A stretch of 64,000 nucleotides of DNA, from positions 19,083,385 through 19,147,384 of the forward strand of contig NC_088295.1 of the NCBI RefSeq assembly GCF_032854445.1, read 5' to 3'. The DNA comes from Liolophura sinensis. Its lineage: Eukaryota; Mollusca; Polyplacophora; Chitonida; Chitonidae. Both the position numbers and the translations under genes were made by a program. The notes under the pieces were generated by a model that saw nothing but the letters and a program-made list of their open reading frames with translations, searched no databases and was not told the origin of the DNA. Positions 9,608 to 23,530 of this stretch are shown here, one piece after another; the stretch's first letter is position 1, and every line of letters begins with the position of its first letter.

Positions 9608-12600
9608 TGCGTTTATTAAAGGGGACATAGTCCACGCACAGCTAGCCGAGGACTATCATATCCAAACATGAACTAAAGACATATTCCCACCTGAAAATAG
9701 CAAGGAGATTTGGCCACAATGGGTGGCACCAATATGTGAAATTTTGGGCCTGGGCCCATGGACTAATAGGTCAGACACGTGAACACGAGTATAAACGATG
9801 ACATGCAGATCTCGCTCTAGGGCGGGATTTCGCGTTACATGACTGATACACAAAACTGATACTGGTGTGACCAGATTAGAAATTGCTAAAATCTTGGGAG
9901 CAGTTTGTCTTGGTAGGATCCTTATATTGTAATAAGCCACCAATTCCTTATTTATCGATCGTTCTCAATCGAAGTATTCATCAAATGCAAGTAACATCTG
10001 AAGACTGTCCCTTGGACAAATAACATTTCAATTTTACAGATTTACATGAATGAATGAATGAACATATTACCTGGCGTATAAATGTAGTGTTCCGTAATAC
10101 ACGTACAGAATTGTGATGGACTTTTGACAAAGTTGTGGTCAAATATGGAAGACGAGTGCGGCCAATCGTGTTCTGGGGGGCGTCTTTTATTACGAAAGAT
10201 GTGTGTTCATCTCGACTTTCGTAATCTCGACCCGCGGATGTTAAATGAGGCGGCTCGAGAATGCGAGCAGCGGCATCCGTCTTCCATAGGCAAAAGGAAA
10301 TGAATCAGGGCATTGTTACCTTAAACTGAGGTCGTGTCCGAAAAGACCACCATAAAGTTTGGATAATTTCCTGCCGATTACTCATGATACAAGTATGTTA
10401 AAGCACACAATGAATCTCATCTTGAAACAGTTTCGTGTATTTTTCGGATGGCTCATACTTTGACAATGAGTACATTGTTATTATAAACAACCAATTAGAT
10501 GTCCACACTTGTGCTTTCTGGACGACCTCCGCTGACTAAGACGAGGGGAAACTTCACCAGGTTTCCAGTAGACGTGTTGCCATCTAAATACAGGACAGGT
10601 AAACTATACCAACAGCATGCTGGGGGCACTTGTTGGTGTTAACCACTAGTACTTCAAGGCACGACTGGAACCATCATTCTGTGTTTGTCCAAGATGGATA
10701 ACAAAGTAAACAACCATACATTCACCAGACAACAGCTGAAATGGGTTTTACAGATGATTTGTTCCTTTCTCCCCCAGGCTAGAAATATATATAGGCTTCG
10801 CAACGTTCATTGCCCAGTCATAAACGAACAGTTCGGGTTTAGCGTCTTGTCTATGTGTACGAATACATGTATCAGCTGAAGTGACAAAGTAATGACCCTG
10901 TCCACGAACTGAAACAAGAATATCATGCAGCCTTTTCAAAACGTTTTCGTAAGTTTGATATCTGCTTAAGAAAATATAGAAAGTAAAAGCAGACAACTGA
11001 TCTCAAAATAAAAAGGTGAGTGGGTCTTAACAGCGTAGTTAAGGTGTTTGCTTTGAATCTCTAGGTTACCATAGGCATGGTTTCGATCCTATTCTCTTAC
11101 GGGGAGCTTTCAGAAATTGCGTGCTTGCATTAGCCTCGGGGTCAGGGTGACAAGAAGAGATCGACCACGCTCTCGTCTGTGATATTACATCAAGTTGCCT
11201 ACGACTGATAGGACGTGGTACGTGGGAAAGTTTGCCAGTAACTGTTTGACTCCAGGCACGCTTTCCTCTAACTGCAGAATAGGTTAATAGTGCGACAGAG
11301 ACTACAACCCGAAAAACACGGATACCAGTAATTCATAACTTTCATAAATTTTTCATTGACACAAATTTGAGAGAACTGAGAGATCTTGTGCAGATGATGA
11401 ATTCGCCCACTTTCTCCACAAAATGAAAGAAAGCGATTTTATTCCATTACTTTTTTTCAACTGCTGTTTAACCGCCAAAACTGAGACATGCATACCCACA
11501 GCTCATAGGGAAACTATTAATCAGGAGTGAAGGATAAAGGATGAACATTCATACTTGTGTTTCAGGCATGATGCCCAACACTGGTTCGTTAGGGTATGGA
11601 ACCGCGTCTAAAACCGTCTAATGAAAACCAGAAGACACGAAACACTGAAGGCAGCTAATAGCGAAAGGTTTTATCACCAGGGTAACACAGCGCCAGCTAA
11701 ACTTCCTCTGCTCTTCACAGATATAATTCTTAGTAATAAAGATACCTCAGTTAAGAGCATGACGCGGCGACGTCAAACGTTCCCATAATTTATATTTACA
11801 TACTGCATATACAACGTTTATCATACATGTCTGATTTATGCAGCTAAGCTTGGTATGTTCATGTTTAAAAACGACTGGCTAATACGCTGATGGCGGATTT
11901 CAGTTCCACCCTTTTCAAGGAACATAGGTTGACGCTACTAATATGAGTGACATGGACAAAGCGATTCACATTTGTAAATGACTGTAAATTTCCAGCAGAC
12001 AAATATGCTTTCATGGAATCTCCGCAAACAAAACTAAAAACAGCTTGTACTTACACGAAGGCAAGTATGAGCAGAATGAATGGTGGGCTATACGCTTTAA
12101 ACTATAACGAAAGCCACTACAGACGAAATATCTCATCGACGAATAATTGCACGCCCAAAAATATACATATACACCAAAGCGTGGACAAGCATGGTATTGA
12201 GGATTTCTGGTCTGATAGCACGATTTCTGGTCTGATAGAGATGGCCGAAGGTCTAAAATGGAAACGTGTCTTCTGAAAAAAAAACAGTAGATCTAAAGCA
12301 CATTTTTGCAAATCACGAAGTAATATGCAAAATATGAGACTGCCTTTCCAAGGTGTTCGATTAATATTTCGTTTAATATTTCATTTACAACAAAGAGTCC
12401 AACGCAACAGCTTGGTCTTAAGACATTTTGGGGGTACAACAGATCAGGTGTCAATTGAATTTGAAATGAGAGGAAAATTGTTATTTCCTTTAGAACGTCA
12501 CGTTGCGATGATGCTGTACTAATGAAAAAATTCTGGGTAGTGCACAAGCCGTGCATGGTTACAGCAGAAAAAAGGATTTTACTGCTATTTGTGCAACTTA

Positions 12601-13089
12601 TAGGGTTTTCCACTGGCTTGGGCTGACGAGAGTTGAAGTCGATATTTAGCTGACTCTCACTTTGACGACCTTTCCACAGATAATGTGGAGAATGCTCGGG
12701 TAATAAAAAGTAACTGAAGAATATTGCCGGTCTCGCTCTGTTCGTTGCATTTTACAGGATTGAGGCTGGGGCACTATAAGCACATAGTGAATGTATATCA
12801 TTGAATATTGAATACCAATATTTTAAATATTTCTTATATGACACTTTACCAAATCTCCTTCGTACAAAGCGCTTTTCAAAAAACCTTACATTTTCATGTT
12901 TGTACCTAACTATTTTGGATTAGGTGTAGAATGGTGATAAAGCTAAGAAACCACATTCGGTTCATAGGTACGCAAATGTATCCGTTTTAAATGGAGTGTA
13001 AAATTTATGATTTCACTTTTCTACGCATAGAAGATTACATGCGACCACGCATAATTGACGTACTGTCATAATCTGTAAACAGTGTGATT
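9608..13089. other. No supported gene
   Basis: Short open frames only, up to 109 codons (11947-12276), without recognisable motifs. Near 11025-11110 a weak SINE-like head is visible (TTAAGGTGTTTG then GGTTTCGATCC). A small direct repeat (TTTCTGGTCTGATAG) sits at about 12200-12238. Confidence 0.5.
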
Positions 13090-13156
13090 GTACAAGTGAA
13101 ATATTCTTGATTATGGCGTAAAATACCTATCAAATAAATAAATAAAATAAATAAAC
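13090..13156 (+). repeat. SINE 3' tail fragment
   Basis: TACAAGTGAAATATTCTTGA, then TATGGCGTAAAATACC and (AAAT)n match the conserved tail of the window's SINE family. The head and body are absent, as in a 5'-truncated insertion. Confidence 0.75.
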
Positions 13157-14198
13157 AGATTCAGAACCATGTGTATACACATTCACGAAAAGTTTCCTCA
13201 AATTTTTTGCACAAGGCCCAGGAATTTCGTCCTGCATACCAAATCGTCTTGACGTGTCATATCTGACACTCTGCAGACACAACGCCTATTCTGACACACT
13301 GCAGACACAATTCGCCTTATTCCGTCCACTATTCTTGTGTCAGGTGATTTGCAACTGGTCCTATACGCTCAACACTGTGTAACACACCCATATAGTCCAT
13401 ACTATTTTTTCAGAGAGCGAATTCCACTCTGAGCCTGTCTTTTTATAACTTTAGGACAGAAGTCAAGATATCTATCCTCATAACCATCCTCCACTTAATA
13501 AATGCCCAATGCATGAGCAATGTAGTTACCTTATGTATATACATATATTCCACTTATACGAATTCGATATATTCTAAAAGTGGAGGGCAGGGGAGGTGCT
13601 AGATAAGCTCCAAGAATGCCACGAAAGCCCGCCAAGGGTGTGATAATGGAGGCTGAAGGTAAACACGTGATTGCTGTGGTGAACATATCACGGTGTCGAA
13701 CTGAAATCGGCACCATGACAAAAGTAGGTCGAGAGAAAAAAACGGAAAAGTTCAGTTAAAGAGGATTTTGGGTCAAGACTCTTTATTGTGGCTTTTCTCG
13801 CCTGTTTGAACCTGTTTGTGTTAAGAGATAAAAATATGCTTAGTTTTTAAACGTCATTTAAGAAAGTTTGATGGTGCCCATTAAAAGTTTAAATTTGTAA
13901 ACATGTAACAACAAAAGCTCAGTAAAAGCGAGATAAGAAAGTGTTTCTTACCGTTTTACAGCTTTGACGCATTTTTCTACAATGTTTTATGTGCATTACT
14001 ACATTTTTCGTTTCGGTACCAAGGTATTCGCAAACTATGGCTTATGCAATTAAAAGCGCGTCTTATGCTTAATTTGGGGAAAAGTATTTTTTTCATTTAC
14101 TTTAATTCTCCAAACCTGACAAACACGAATAAAACAGCTGTTTGCGCACCATAAAGATCACTTACATGGAAACATGATATTGATCTCAACAAACAATT

Positions 14199-14378
14199 AA
14201 TGTCTTTATTTATTTACTTGATCGGTGCTTTACGTCGAATATTTCACTTAAACGTCGGTGGCCAGTATTATGGTGGGGAAACCCAAGACCATAAGCAGGT
14301 TGCTTGAACACCTTTCCAAGAAGCCAGCATAAGCTGGAATAGAACTCACAGCGACCGCATTGGTGAGAGGTTTCTCGG
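14199..14378 (-). repeat. SINE, minus strand, partly decayed
   Basis: It starts with (TTTA)n TTGATCGGTGCTTTACG and continues through ATATTTCACTTAAACGTCGG, CCAGTATTATGGTGGGGAAA and CACAGCGACCGCATTGGTGA. This is the reverse of the family order tail-body-head; the outermost head is missing. Confidence 0.8.
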
Positions 14379-15549
14379 TTGTTGCGCCCTATTCACGTGC
14401 GATTCAGCTCAACCCCCCACCCCCACCCCTATATCCTCCGTTTCCCAACAAAACTTTTCTTTAACTACTTCTTGCACACATCTGTAATTTCAAAAGGATT
14501 AGTGATGAAAACATTTAGAGAAGCTCTTCCAGATTGAACGCCTTCGAGTTAATATATACCTTTAATGTACAAGATTTACATTATATACATTATGTATATA
14601 TGCTTCTCCTTTATGAGTTAATAGCCCGAATAAATGTTGAATTCCACACTCCACATTATTTCAGTTCTATAAGGTGGTGAATTATAGAGCTAGGTGAATG
14701 GGGAAACAGCGCATTGCCAATTAATTATCCAAAACATTCTACGCCAAAGACGAGCCAGCGAGAGCCGGAATCAAAAACTCGAATCCATTCGTGGGATGCC
14801 GCTAGCATCTGTACAGGGAGAAGCTTCATTACCTCCCCACTGTGCAAGAGGCCTCTTTTAACAGCAAACACGGGTGAAGGATTCAATTCATCGGTAAAGA
14901 CAATTACAGATAAAGTATGCCTTGAGCACTACGTATTGTGTTTTGTCTTTTGCTGACGCGTCGCCTTTCACACATTGTTTATTCTATCACGTCAATTAGG
15001 AGTTTACTTTGGCAAGGATTTCCTGGGTATGTATATATACTGGAAACAACAGGACATTGGGATGCTTTTGACATGTGTCGCCTTCCTACAAATATACCGC
15101 TGGCTTTGTATATTATCCAGACCATATACTTAGCAGGATTTTGTACCAGTAATATGAGTAAGCTAACTATTGTAACAGGGGTTGTTTATCGACTCTTGTC
15201 AGTAATTATCCTGGTCGCCCAGATGTCATATCTATTAAGACATTCCAGTGTAAGAACATGCTTTCCGTCAAATTCCTTTTCTTCCGTATACTGTACTGTA
15301 CAAAAAGTGGACAAAGTGTGTAATTTAAGCTTGTTCACTGTGAAAACAAAACCCATTCCGCAAACAAACCATGGAGAGTTTGGCCCTAAACCTAGCCAAA
15401 AGGGTAGAGTAGGATTTTAACCTAAAACGCATATAATGACCGATGCAAGATCACAGTGACAGAATTCAGAAAATATATTTAGTTATATTTTTATCTATTT
15501 GTTTGTAGGTGGACAAATCCAGAATGCCTGCAGTAAACCGCTTCACTTT
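14379..15549. other. No supported gene; one unrecognised open frame
   Basis: An open frame covers about 14938-15420 (160 codons) with hydrophobic stretches, but it opens on a non-ATG codon, has no family motif and no clear splice context. I treat it as chance. Confidence 0.4.
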
Positions 15550-15822
15550 GCCAGATGCCTATAGCAAACCCTTGGACTCGCTATAACAGGCCCATGGACT
15601 CGACATAACAACCCATGGACTCCCTATCACAAACCCATGGACTCAATATAACAACCCATGGACTCCCTATAACAAACCCATGGACGCAATATAACAACCC
15701 ATGGGCTCGCTATAACAAACCCATAGACTCATTATAACAATCCCATGGTCTCGCTATAACAAATCCATAGGCTCGCCATAACAAACCCATGGTCTCGCTA
15801 TAATAAACCCATGGACTCACTA
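15550..15822. repeat. Minisatellite, 21-22 bp CCCATGGACTC-type unit
   Basis: About 12 tandem copies of a unit like CCCATGGACTCGCTATAACA. Unit lengths alternate between 21 and 22 bp, with CTATAACAAA and AATATAACAA variants interleaved, so the higher-order unit may be about 43 bp. Most copies carry an NcoI-type CCATGG palindrome. No coding frame is kept. Confidence 0.92.
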
Positions 15823-15930
15823 TTTGCTTGCAATAGAACTAGTGAAGCTTGCAACCTCATTGTTCAGAATCTGCGACCCGAATTACGCCTAATCAAGTGA
15901 ACCCAATAATGATATAACTTAAATCTCCAT

Positions 15931-16194
15931 AGGGGCCTCTGTGGCTCAGTTGGTTAGCGCGCTAGCGCAGCGTAATGACCCAGGAGTCTCTCACCAATGC
16001 GGTCGCTGTGAGTTCAAGTCCAGCTCATGCTGGCTTCCTCTCCCCGCCAAAAGTGGGAAGGTATGACAGCAGCCTGCGGATTGTCGTGGGTTTCCCCCGC
16101 GCTCTGCCCGGTTTCCTCCCACCATAAGTCTGGCCGCCATCGTATAAGTGAAATATTCTCGAGTATGGCGTAAAACACCAATCAAATTAAATGT
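15931..16194 (+). repeat. tRNA-derived SINE, most complete copy
   Basis: Head: GGGGCCTCTGTGGCTCAGTT, GGTTAGCGCGCTAGCGCAG and GTGAGTTCAAGTCC (tRNA-like A and B boxes). Body: TGCTGGCTTCCTCTCC, GTGGGAAGGT, CGTGGGTTTCCCCC, TGCCCGGTTTCCTCCCACCA. Tail: CGTATAAGTGAAATATTCTC, GGCGTAAAACACCAATCAAA. It serves as the reference for the other copies. The conserved tail may correspond to a known animal SINE superfamily, which I could not search. Confidence 0.93.
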
Positions 16195-19100
16195 TGATGT
16201 ATATCTTGGCATATATCTTTATTTTAGAGCATCACCGACATAAAATATAGAGAAAGGGCATTCGCACGTACATTTAGATGTGGGAAGATTTAATACATTG
16301 AAGCTGACAGGCTCCACTATAACCTTCATTTCAAAGTACATAGGCCTACATCAGACGGGCCAACAACGCCGTCAGGCAATTGTACTGCTACTAAATGACT
16401 TTGAAACAGGATAACAACCAGAAATCCAATTCTTACATGTTACCAGTCATGTACAGCAGCAAACTACGGGCAACGTTCAAGATGATTTATAAACAAAGCT
16501 GGACGAGGTTGAATATGAGACATGAGGAAAGCTATGGACAATTCTATGTGTTAGAAAACTACCCAATTCAAGAGACCGTCAATGAAACGTATGAACTATG
16601 TATATACTACTTCAGCCTTTCAAGGCTGTCCGTATATATTCTTGGCTGCTGCCGCTTGTACAAGTGCTAAGTCGGCAAAATAGGAATACAAGACACCTCT
16701 GTATGGAAGTTTTTGCTGGAATATCACAGAAGTAAGAAAAGGTTGTTCCCAATCATTTTCTATGTGTTGGTGTTATGTTGCAGAGACTGGTAAAGTTTTG
16801 AAACCTTAACACGGTGCTTACACAGCCAAGGTGAACCCTGAACATGTAGCAATATACTTTGAGGCAAGCACTTTAAGCTGCGGCTAACAACCTCTCTCTA
16901 TATTTAGCCTGGACCTAGTTTTGTCAGCTATCGAATTTCAGCTGTAGTTCCGACTGTTGGAAAAATTCTACTCTTACAGTCAAAGATACCCGTCATTCCC
17001 TTGCACACAGCTGAACATAAACAACCGCAAACAAAGATAAGGCGGTTAACACCATCAACATACAAACATTTTGTCTATGTGGTTTATAGGTTGCCCTCAA
17101 TACGATTATTCAACAAATATTTATGGACAGGCATAATTTATGAAAGAAACAGTATCTGACTGTTTATTCTATTAATCGTAAAAAATGAATCATTTCGCGA
17201 AAGTTGATGGAGTGTTCATTGCTTGGTTTCAGGGATATAATTATCTAATTTAGAAAGTCGTCTCCTTCTTGATAGTATATTGTGAGCTGATTACTCAATA
17301 GTACGTCAGTTTATCTTTGATACAGACATTTGTGCAGGTAAATAAACGTGCTTGTCCATCACATATATATTTAGTCGTATACCGTCTGTATGCCTTGATT
17401 TAAACTTACAGGCAATCGTGACCATGGCAATGTTTTCTGTGGCTCTGAGTAAAACAGACATTCCGTTGACTCTGTATATCTTTCCTAGGCCCTGATAAAT
17501 TCCTTATGTTCTGACACCAAACACGTGACAACCTGACCAATGAAGTCAGATTACTGATGCCATAAATATCATTTTGATGGAACTACAGACTGTTTACAAT
17601 ACATTTACCGCTCGATTTGTAAAGTGTGCACCAAAGTATCTTTGTCCTGTTTTATCTCAACATAATATAGCCAACGACTTCAAACACATTTCCCAGTTGC
17701 AGGTACACAGTTTTGGTACAGTATGGTGGCAAACGTTTTGTAACTCACAGGTAATACTTCCTAGAGTGCAAGTAAATATATTATCACACATTTCAAACAT
17801 CAGTACATAAACATCAGTATTTAAGCTTAATTTACGTATTAGCTAGTCTTTGCTCTCTTACAGGTTGTCAGCAAAGGAACAGACGCAATTCCAACCGGAT
17901 CAACAACCCTCAAAATAAGTTGAGCACAAGGCTTGGCAGCACCACATCCTGGATTCCAGGCAGTGTCATAGTAAATCATTCCAAAAAAGTCTGGCACCAC
18001 TTGAGCAGATCTCTTAAAAGTTATTTTCACTGTTGCTTATGTCCTAAGGACATGTAAAACTGCCTAACAAAATGGTGCATGATGAGTTCTGTTTTCCGAT
18101 AATATTAATTACATCATATTAATATAATTTTCAAAAACTCACAAACATCCCACAGTTCTAGGCACCTAAGGAAATTCTAGGTGATAATGATCATAAATAA
18201 CCCTGCACATTCTGAATTGGAGCTGTTAGTGGCCAAGTGGTAAAATGTGCAATGTCTTACATCCTACACTGAGTATATCGCACTAGTTGGCAAATCTAGA
18301 CAGAGCGTTCAGGATCCCTGGCGATGTGTGCCATAGTTTCACTGAAGCCCTTACTTTATTACATCAACATGATGCTTTTATGATCTGTTACAGTTAAAAC
18401 TCGACTATGACACCTATGTGTGTATTTGACCTTGAAATTATTCACGGAGTTTAAAATTTGACTTGGATTACATGCGTAACTTATCTTCTGTCTTTCTTGC
18501 AACACTAAACGCTTCTCATACATGTTTTCACTTTTTTATTGTTTTTGTAGTGATTTCTTACATATTTCTTTGGAAATGGTGGCTTAAGTTGCTTTGCAAA
18601 TGGGCCTTGCAGTCAGTATCCACTAGGCATACAAATGCTTAGACTTGCCCAGTTCATAGTTTTATGAATCGCCTGAGCGAGTTTGACTTTAGATTTTGTT
18701 TTACCGGTTGTTAAGTTAAACTGGAAAAGAACGGTTGAAGGGTCATAACAACAAGATATGTTTCCGAGAGGAAAAATTATCTTGAGTTAAATGTAGCCAT
18801 TGACGTCTAATACAAGGCAGTTACTGACGATTTGTACCTACTTAAGCTTTAGCTGTGGAGGAAAGGGGCGCTTTACAGTGGTTTCTGTTTCAGCATCGAT
18901 ATGAATACTTAGAATAAAACCCGTAAAGATGTAAACTGACAAGATTCCTGATTCCACCGTTTACGCGTGGTCATTTGCAAACTATAACACCGTCGTCTCT
19001 CCTATGGGTTCTATTTTAGATATCAGAAAAGAGACGTTTAATTATATCAGATAGCGACGCTCCAGCGGAATAATTAATATAGCGTTTACAAGTTTACAGA

Positions 19101-22100
19101 GACAATAAGATTTAAAGCCAGAAAACTATACAGGTATTCCTTCATGCACGGGGCAAAGATGCAGATTTGTTACTTAATGGATAAACGTCATTACAGACTA
19201 AGTTTACGTTTGATAGAGTATCCAGAGCTCACTAAGTCACAAATCTTATGATTACACCATTTGCACTCCGCAAACACTAAGGCACAACCGTACATGCAAA
19301 GCGACATCTCAGTAACAAAATAATATCCCATGTTCACGATGCAAATAACGATCTCTCGGCAAAGCCAACGGCTTCGTTCATTTTAATTTTACTACAATTA
19401 TCTCCCTTTTTCTGCTCCCTGTCGTCTGCTTGTTTGCAAACAGTCGAACGATGGCTTTTTCAGCTAAAGCCACATACAGTTAGAGGGGCTTAATCTGCTA
19501 ACAGACTTTCGGTATAATAAAACATATAGTGTATGCTGCTGGATATGATATCGGGAATTGTCATATTCCACAAGTGACGTCCCTCCGCTCAGACTAAACA
19601 TCACTCGTCTTGAGCTGACAATTCCTGACATCCCACCACAAAGCAAACAATGTATAATTCCATGAAAACATGTGCCTATAACCTCAAATTATGATGAATT
19701 TGTTGTAACTGTGATTGTAAATGTTCAACCAAATCAAACAGTATTTAACAAGAAACATCGACATTGACAGCTGACCGTATATAGCAAAGACTGTGAAACA
19801 TATGTGTATTTGTATACAAAACATAACGGTTTCAAGGAAGGGTTTCAATTTTAACTTGGATAGTAACAAGCCGAAAGTTCGTGCCTATTGCATGTTCGTG
19901 CCTATTGCATAACTCGTCATATGGCATTATTTAGATCCTGTGTGTTGTGCGACAATATCAATCAACGTCACAAGATCTTACTGCAGAAACTAGTGTGTCA
20001 AGAATATTCCGTCAAACGCCTTCAGTCTAATTTTCTTAAATTTTACAATGCGTACAGTCCTCTTGTAAGTAAATATGGACAGAGCGTCCAGAATCTGTGG
20101 CACTCCGCTTGATACATATCTTGTTCCGCTTAACCCGGGGCTAAGGGACGTATATTCATCGTGTTGAATTATATCACCACGTTAGATATGAACAGTTGCA
20201 ATCAAAGAGCAACTGAGATACATTATTGTGATTATCATCAACTTATAAACCAGCATAGTACACGATTCCGATACTGATTCAATTCATTCGCCTGATCATT
20301 CCTTGCGTTTTCCCATCATCAATAAAAACTGTAGGCTGCTTCTCTTTGCATGAATCCGCCCTAATTTCTTACAGTATGAACTTGCTCAGTTATTTTGTTG
20401 CTTTGTGTTGAATGATGTTTGGGAAACTGATCCAGAACGTATACAGCTGTCTGCTGTGACGCCTAGATTCAACAAGTCTATATGTAATTCCCAAAGTGGC
20501 AAATGTTAGTGCTACGAAGGTCTAAAAAGAAAAACTGAGTCAACACGTCTTTGAAAATATAGAAACGATGTAAGCGCTTGCTTCAGACCTGCACTTGTTA
20601 TATTATAAAAACACATATAACCTAACACAAATTATATATAGATTAATGTTTAAAAATCTATTTTTACCAAACCAAAGACCGTTGGTATTAACACGAAAAC
20701 TGTTATTTAACCGCCAGTAAGAGATTGTAGTATGAATTGACAAAGGTCATGCGTTCAAGAGTATCAATTGAAATATCTGATTTAATTCAATGTGTAAAAA
20801 TAGGTCAAAAAATACATTAAGGACGTACTGTTCGTCTTATAGCTTTAGCCTCTCAGAGTTTTCCGAAAGTCGATGTACATACCCACAATAAGTCGATGTA
20901 CATACCCACAAAATAAATAGCACTGTTAACGCAGAGGTTTCCTATCAAAAATAAATGTCATGTTCAACTCTCGAGCGAGCTACAAACATACAGTTTTGTA
21001 TCCTTCAGAAATTTGTAGATGATGACATTATGTTACAAGATATTACACAAGTGATGTGCACAGTGTGAGTATGTTATACACTGCCAGTACATTTAACAAA
21101 GAACATCACCTCACCATCTGGACGGTTGAGGGGGTACAAAAGGGCGATCTGTTGCTCAACCCTTATCTAAACACCCAGGCTGGCAAACGATGGGTGGTAA
21201 GCACCAAAATAACTCCCAGTAGTTTAAATAAGACTGACAAGAGAAACATGCGTTGTTTCAACAGACACCCAGGCCTGGAAAACATATCCAGAGCTGTATT
21301 AGCCTTGACAGCAAAAACGTGTACTCTATGGTCCATGAAGCGGGCTTTTGTAAGCTCTCAGAAACCTCAGTAAGCCTACATCGGTTAACTGACCTGTTCT
21401 CACCACTATCATCCGCATTGTAATATATATACAATGTTCTCAAAGGCGCCAGAACCAGTGATTGTGTTTTATACCACCAGGTACATGCTAGTATTATTGG
21501 TATTACAACCCGATTCCCGTTCAACTATTCATAGCTTAGCCATTAGTTATGTTAAGGAACAAAGAGACAAGAAAGAAGGACAAAGCCATAATACAGACGA
21601 GAAGTGAGTTGCTTTTGTGCTTAGTTCCCCAAAATGGCCCAGTTATCTTTCAGGGCTTTGTAAGCCATGATGACCCCAAGAGTGATATAACTAAAGCCTA
21701 TTAAATTTTAAAAAGTGGATAAAAGATGATCATGTGCGAATTATATTCGTAATATTTAAGAAATTTACATATTAAAATGTTTTTTTCAGATGGTTTTATA
21801 AGCGGGAGTAGTTTTAGATGGACCATAGCACTTGCCCACCATTCTCTTGATACAAGCTTTCCGAGCTTCGAACATGAATGAATATAAACAGGTTGTCAAA
21901 AGCTGAAAAAAATACTTATATTTATAAATAATAAAATACGGCACGTCTAAAAACCAAATAAAATAGTAGTACTACTTCAAAGACGACAGATAACCTTTGT
22001 ATTTGTACTTTGAGTCCAATACTTCGTTAGTCAACTTAGAGCCCTTTTTATTCCCTTGGTTGACGGCTAGTATACGATTCTCTGCTTCGACGCACTGATT

Positions 22101-22489
22101 AGTCTCATACATCTGACACATCCGGAGAAACTTTCGTCGTATTATAACAAAATGAATGCGAGGTATTGGAGAGATGGCATGTTATCCCTTACATACAAGG
22201 CTATAAGACAATTCACCACGAAACATTTGAAATAGTCGGTGACCGGTGCAAAGCAACGCAATATAAAGTATTTTTTAGATACAAAATCATTTAGCACCGC
22301 AAAGGAAAATGGTTATATTTAATTTTATAGACATTTTTTCAACCGAGTAAAATCCATTGGAAACATCCACTGGTTTCCAACAGACCACCAGAGAAAATGT
22401 TATTAAAGCATTTTACCCGATGGAAAAATATAAATAAAAATCGGTCTTTGAGTGTTCAAGGATATTTTAATGGTCTTTCAGTTTAATGT
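16195..22489. other. No supported gene
   Basis: AT-rich with short open frames only. It contains two short direct duplications (CGTGCCTATTGCAT at about 19879-19910; AGTCGATGTACATACCCACA at about 20872-20911), a weak tRNA-like head near 18222 (GTGGCCAAGTGGTAAA) and the doubtful exon listed separately at about 17855-18010. Confidence 0.45.
17850..18010 (-). CDS. Possible isolated coding exon, unrecognised
   Basis: Minus-strand open frame containing DTAWNPGCGAAKPC and ILRVVDPVG, with more protein-like composition than its surroundings (balanced hydrophobics, Gly, paired Cys). It ends in a good donor (ACAACCT|GTAAGA, near 17858-17865), and GTGCCAG at about 17996 could be an acceptor. No neighbouring exon or domain was recognised. 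It could be part of a gene whose other exons I missed, or a relict. Confidence 0.2.
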
Positions 22490-23530
22490 TTTCTTTGCCT
22501 TTTAATTATGACTTTCTCAGCGTGTTGTGTGATGTGCGGCTTTCACGCTCCTCATTCGTGCTGTTCGTTAACAAATTGCTTAATTTAAGGCTCTTCCGAC
22601 AAGATGATGTATGGTCGAGACGTTCTGTTTCTCCTAATTCTTGTTGCATTCCACAACAACTTATATAGTGTGTGATTTTCCAGCCTGTATATTGGGATGT
22701 ACGCCTGTTGTGCTCTGTTAATCTCCACTGATTCCGCTGTTAACATTAACCCTTATTTGTAGGTTCTCTTACTTTTTATGCCACATTCAGCCTTCGACGT
22801 TTTTCCAGTGTGAGGTTTGTCCAATGTGAGGTTTTTCCAATGAGTGGAGTTACAAAGCGTTTGCCAGGAGAAAAAAAATCCACGCGCAATAGCGAAAACT
22901 GAAACCCCAAAGTTATATGCCAAGTGCTCCCTGAAATTCCATTGTATCTAACATTACATGGAACCAATACTGATCGTGTAATCCGACCATGGAGAATGGA
23001 ATATCCAATGTCACATAGCATCTGTAGATATGTGGATTTGGCGTTCTGCTGTTCCCTCTTCCTCCTTTGCTTAAAAACACTCACTTTGAGGTTCTTCCAG
23101 CATGTATGATATTCTGTGGCCTTGCCTCCCTATTTCTGCCATCCTCAGTTTGATGTTCTGCTGCTCCTTAAATCCGTGTGATGCAGGGTCATGACATTTT
23201 GATGCCCTCAGTCCCTGCTGTTCTTAGTAAGGTCCCAAAATTTGAGGTTCTTCCAGCATTTACACGGAAGTACGGCCGTGACGTTCTTTTACCCTAGTTA
23301 ATCCAGCTAATGAAACCAAACTTTAATTTCCGGTTCTTCGATCATGTCGGGTGATGCACGGCCTTGACGCTTTACTGCTCCGCCTTTCTGTTGCTCTTAA
23401 CAACAACCTTTACTTTGAGGTTCTTCTAGCGTGTAGAGGGATGCATTCCCCTGACGATGTAGAGCTCCCCTTTCTTGGTGCTCTTACAGTCATTATTTTG
23501 AGGTTCTCCTGCACCCTATATCAGTCTTTA
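22490..23530. repeat. Decayed tandem array, ~100-120 bp unit
   Basis: The phrase TTTGAGGTTCTTCCAGC, then GTGATGCACGGCCTTGACG and CTGCTC..TTGCTCTTAACA, recurs in diverged form: near 22505, 22590, 22690, 22770, 23080, 23150, 23240, 23330 and 23420. Copies differ by substitutions and indels. A stretch around 22830-23075 interrupts the array. No protein frame is conserved. Confidence 0.7.

Noticed and set aside
10140-10260. Inverted TTACGAAAG/CTTTCGTAA as a microRNA hairpin
   Set aside because: The stem is only about 9 bp and no known microRNA sequence is present.
14938-15420. 160-codon open frame with hydrophobic segments
   Set aside because: It opens on a non-ATG codon, has no family motif, no repeatable splice context and composition like the surrounding AT-rich DNA.
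15550-15822. CRISPR-like array
   Set aside because: Tandem units without unique spacers, in animal DNA.
15931-16010. Genuine tRNA gene
   Set aside because: The tRNA-like boxes are the head of a SINE; they are followed by the SINE body and tail, and the cloverleaf is not kept.
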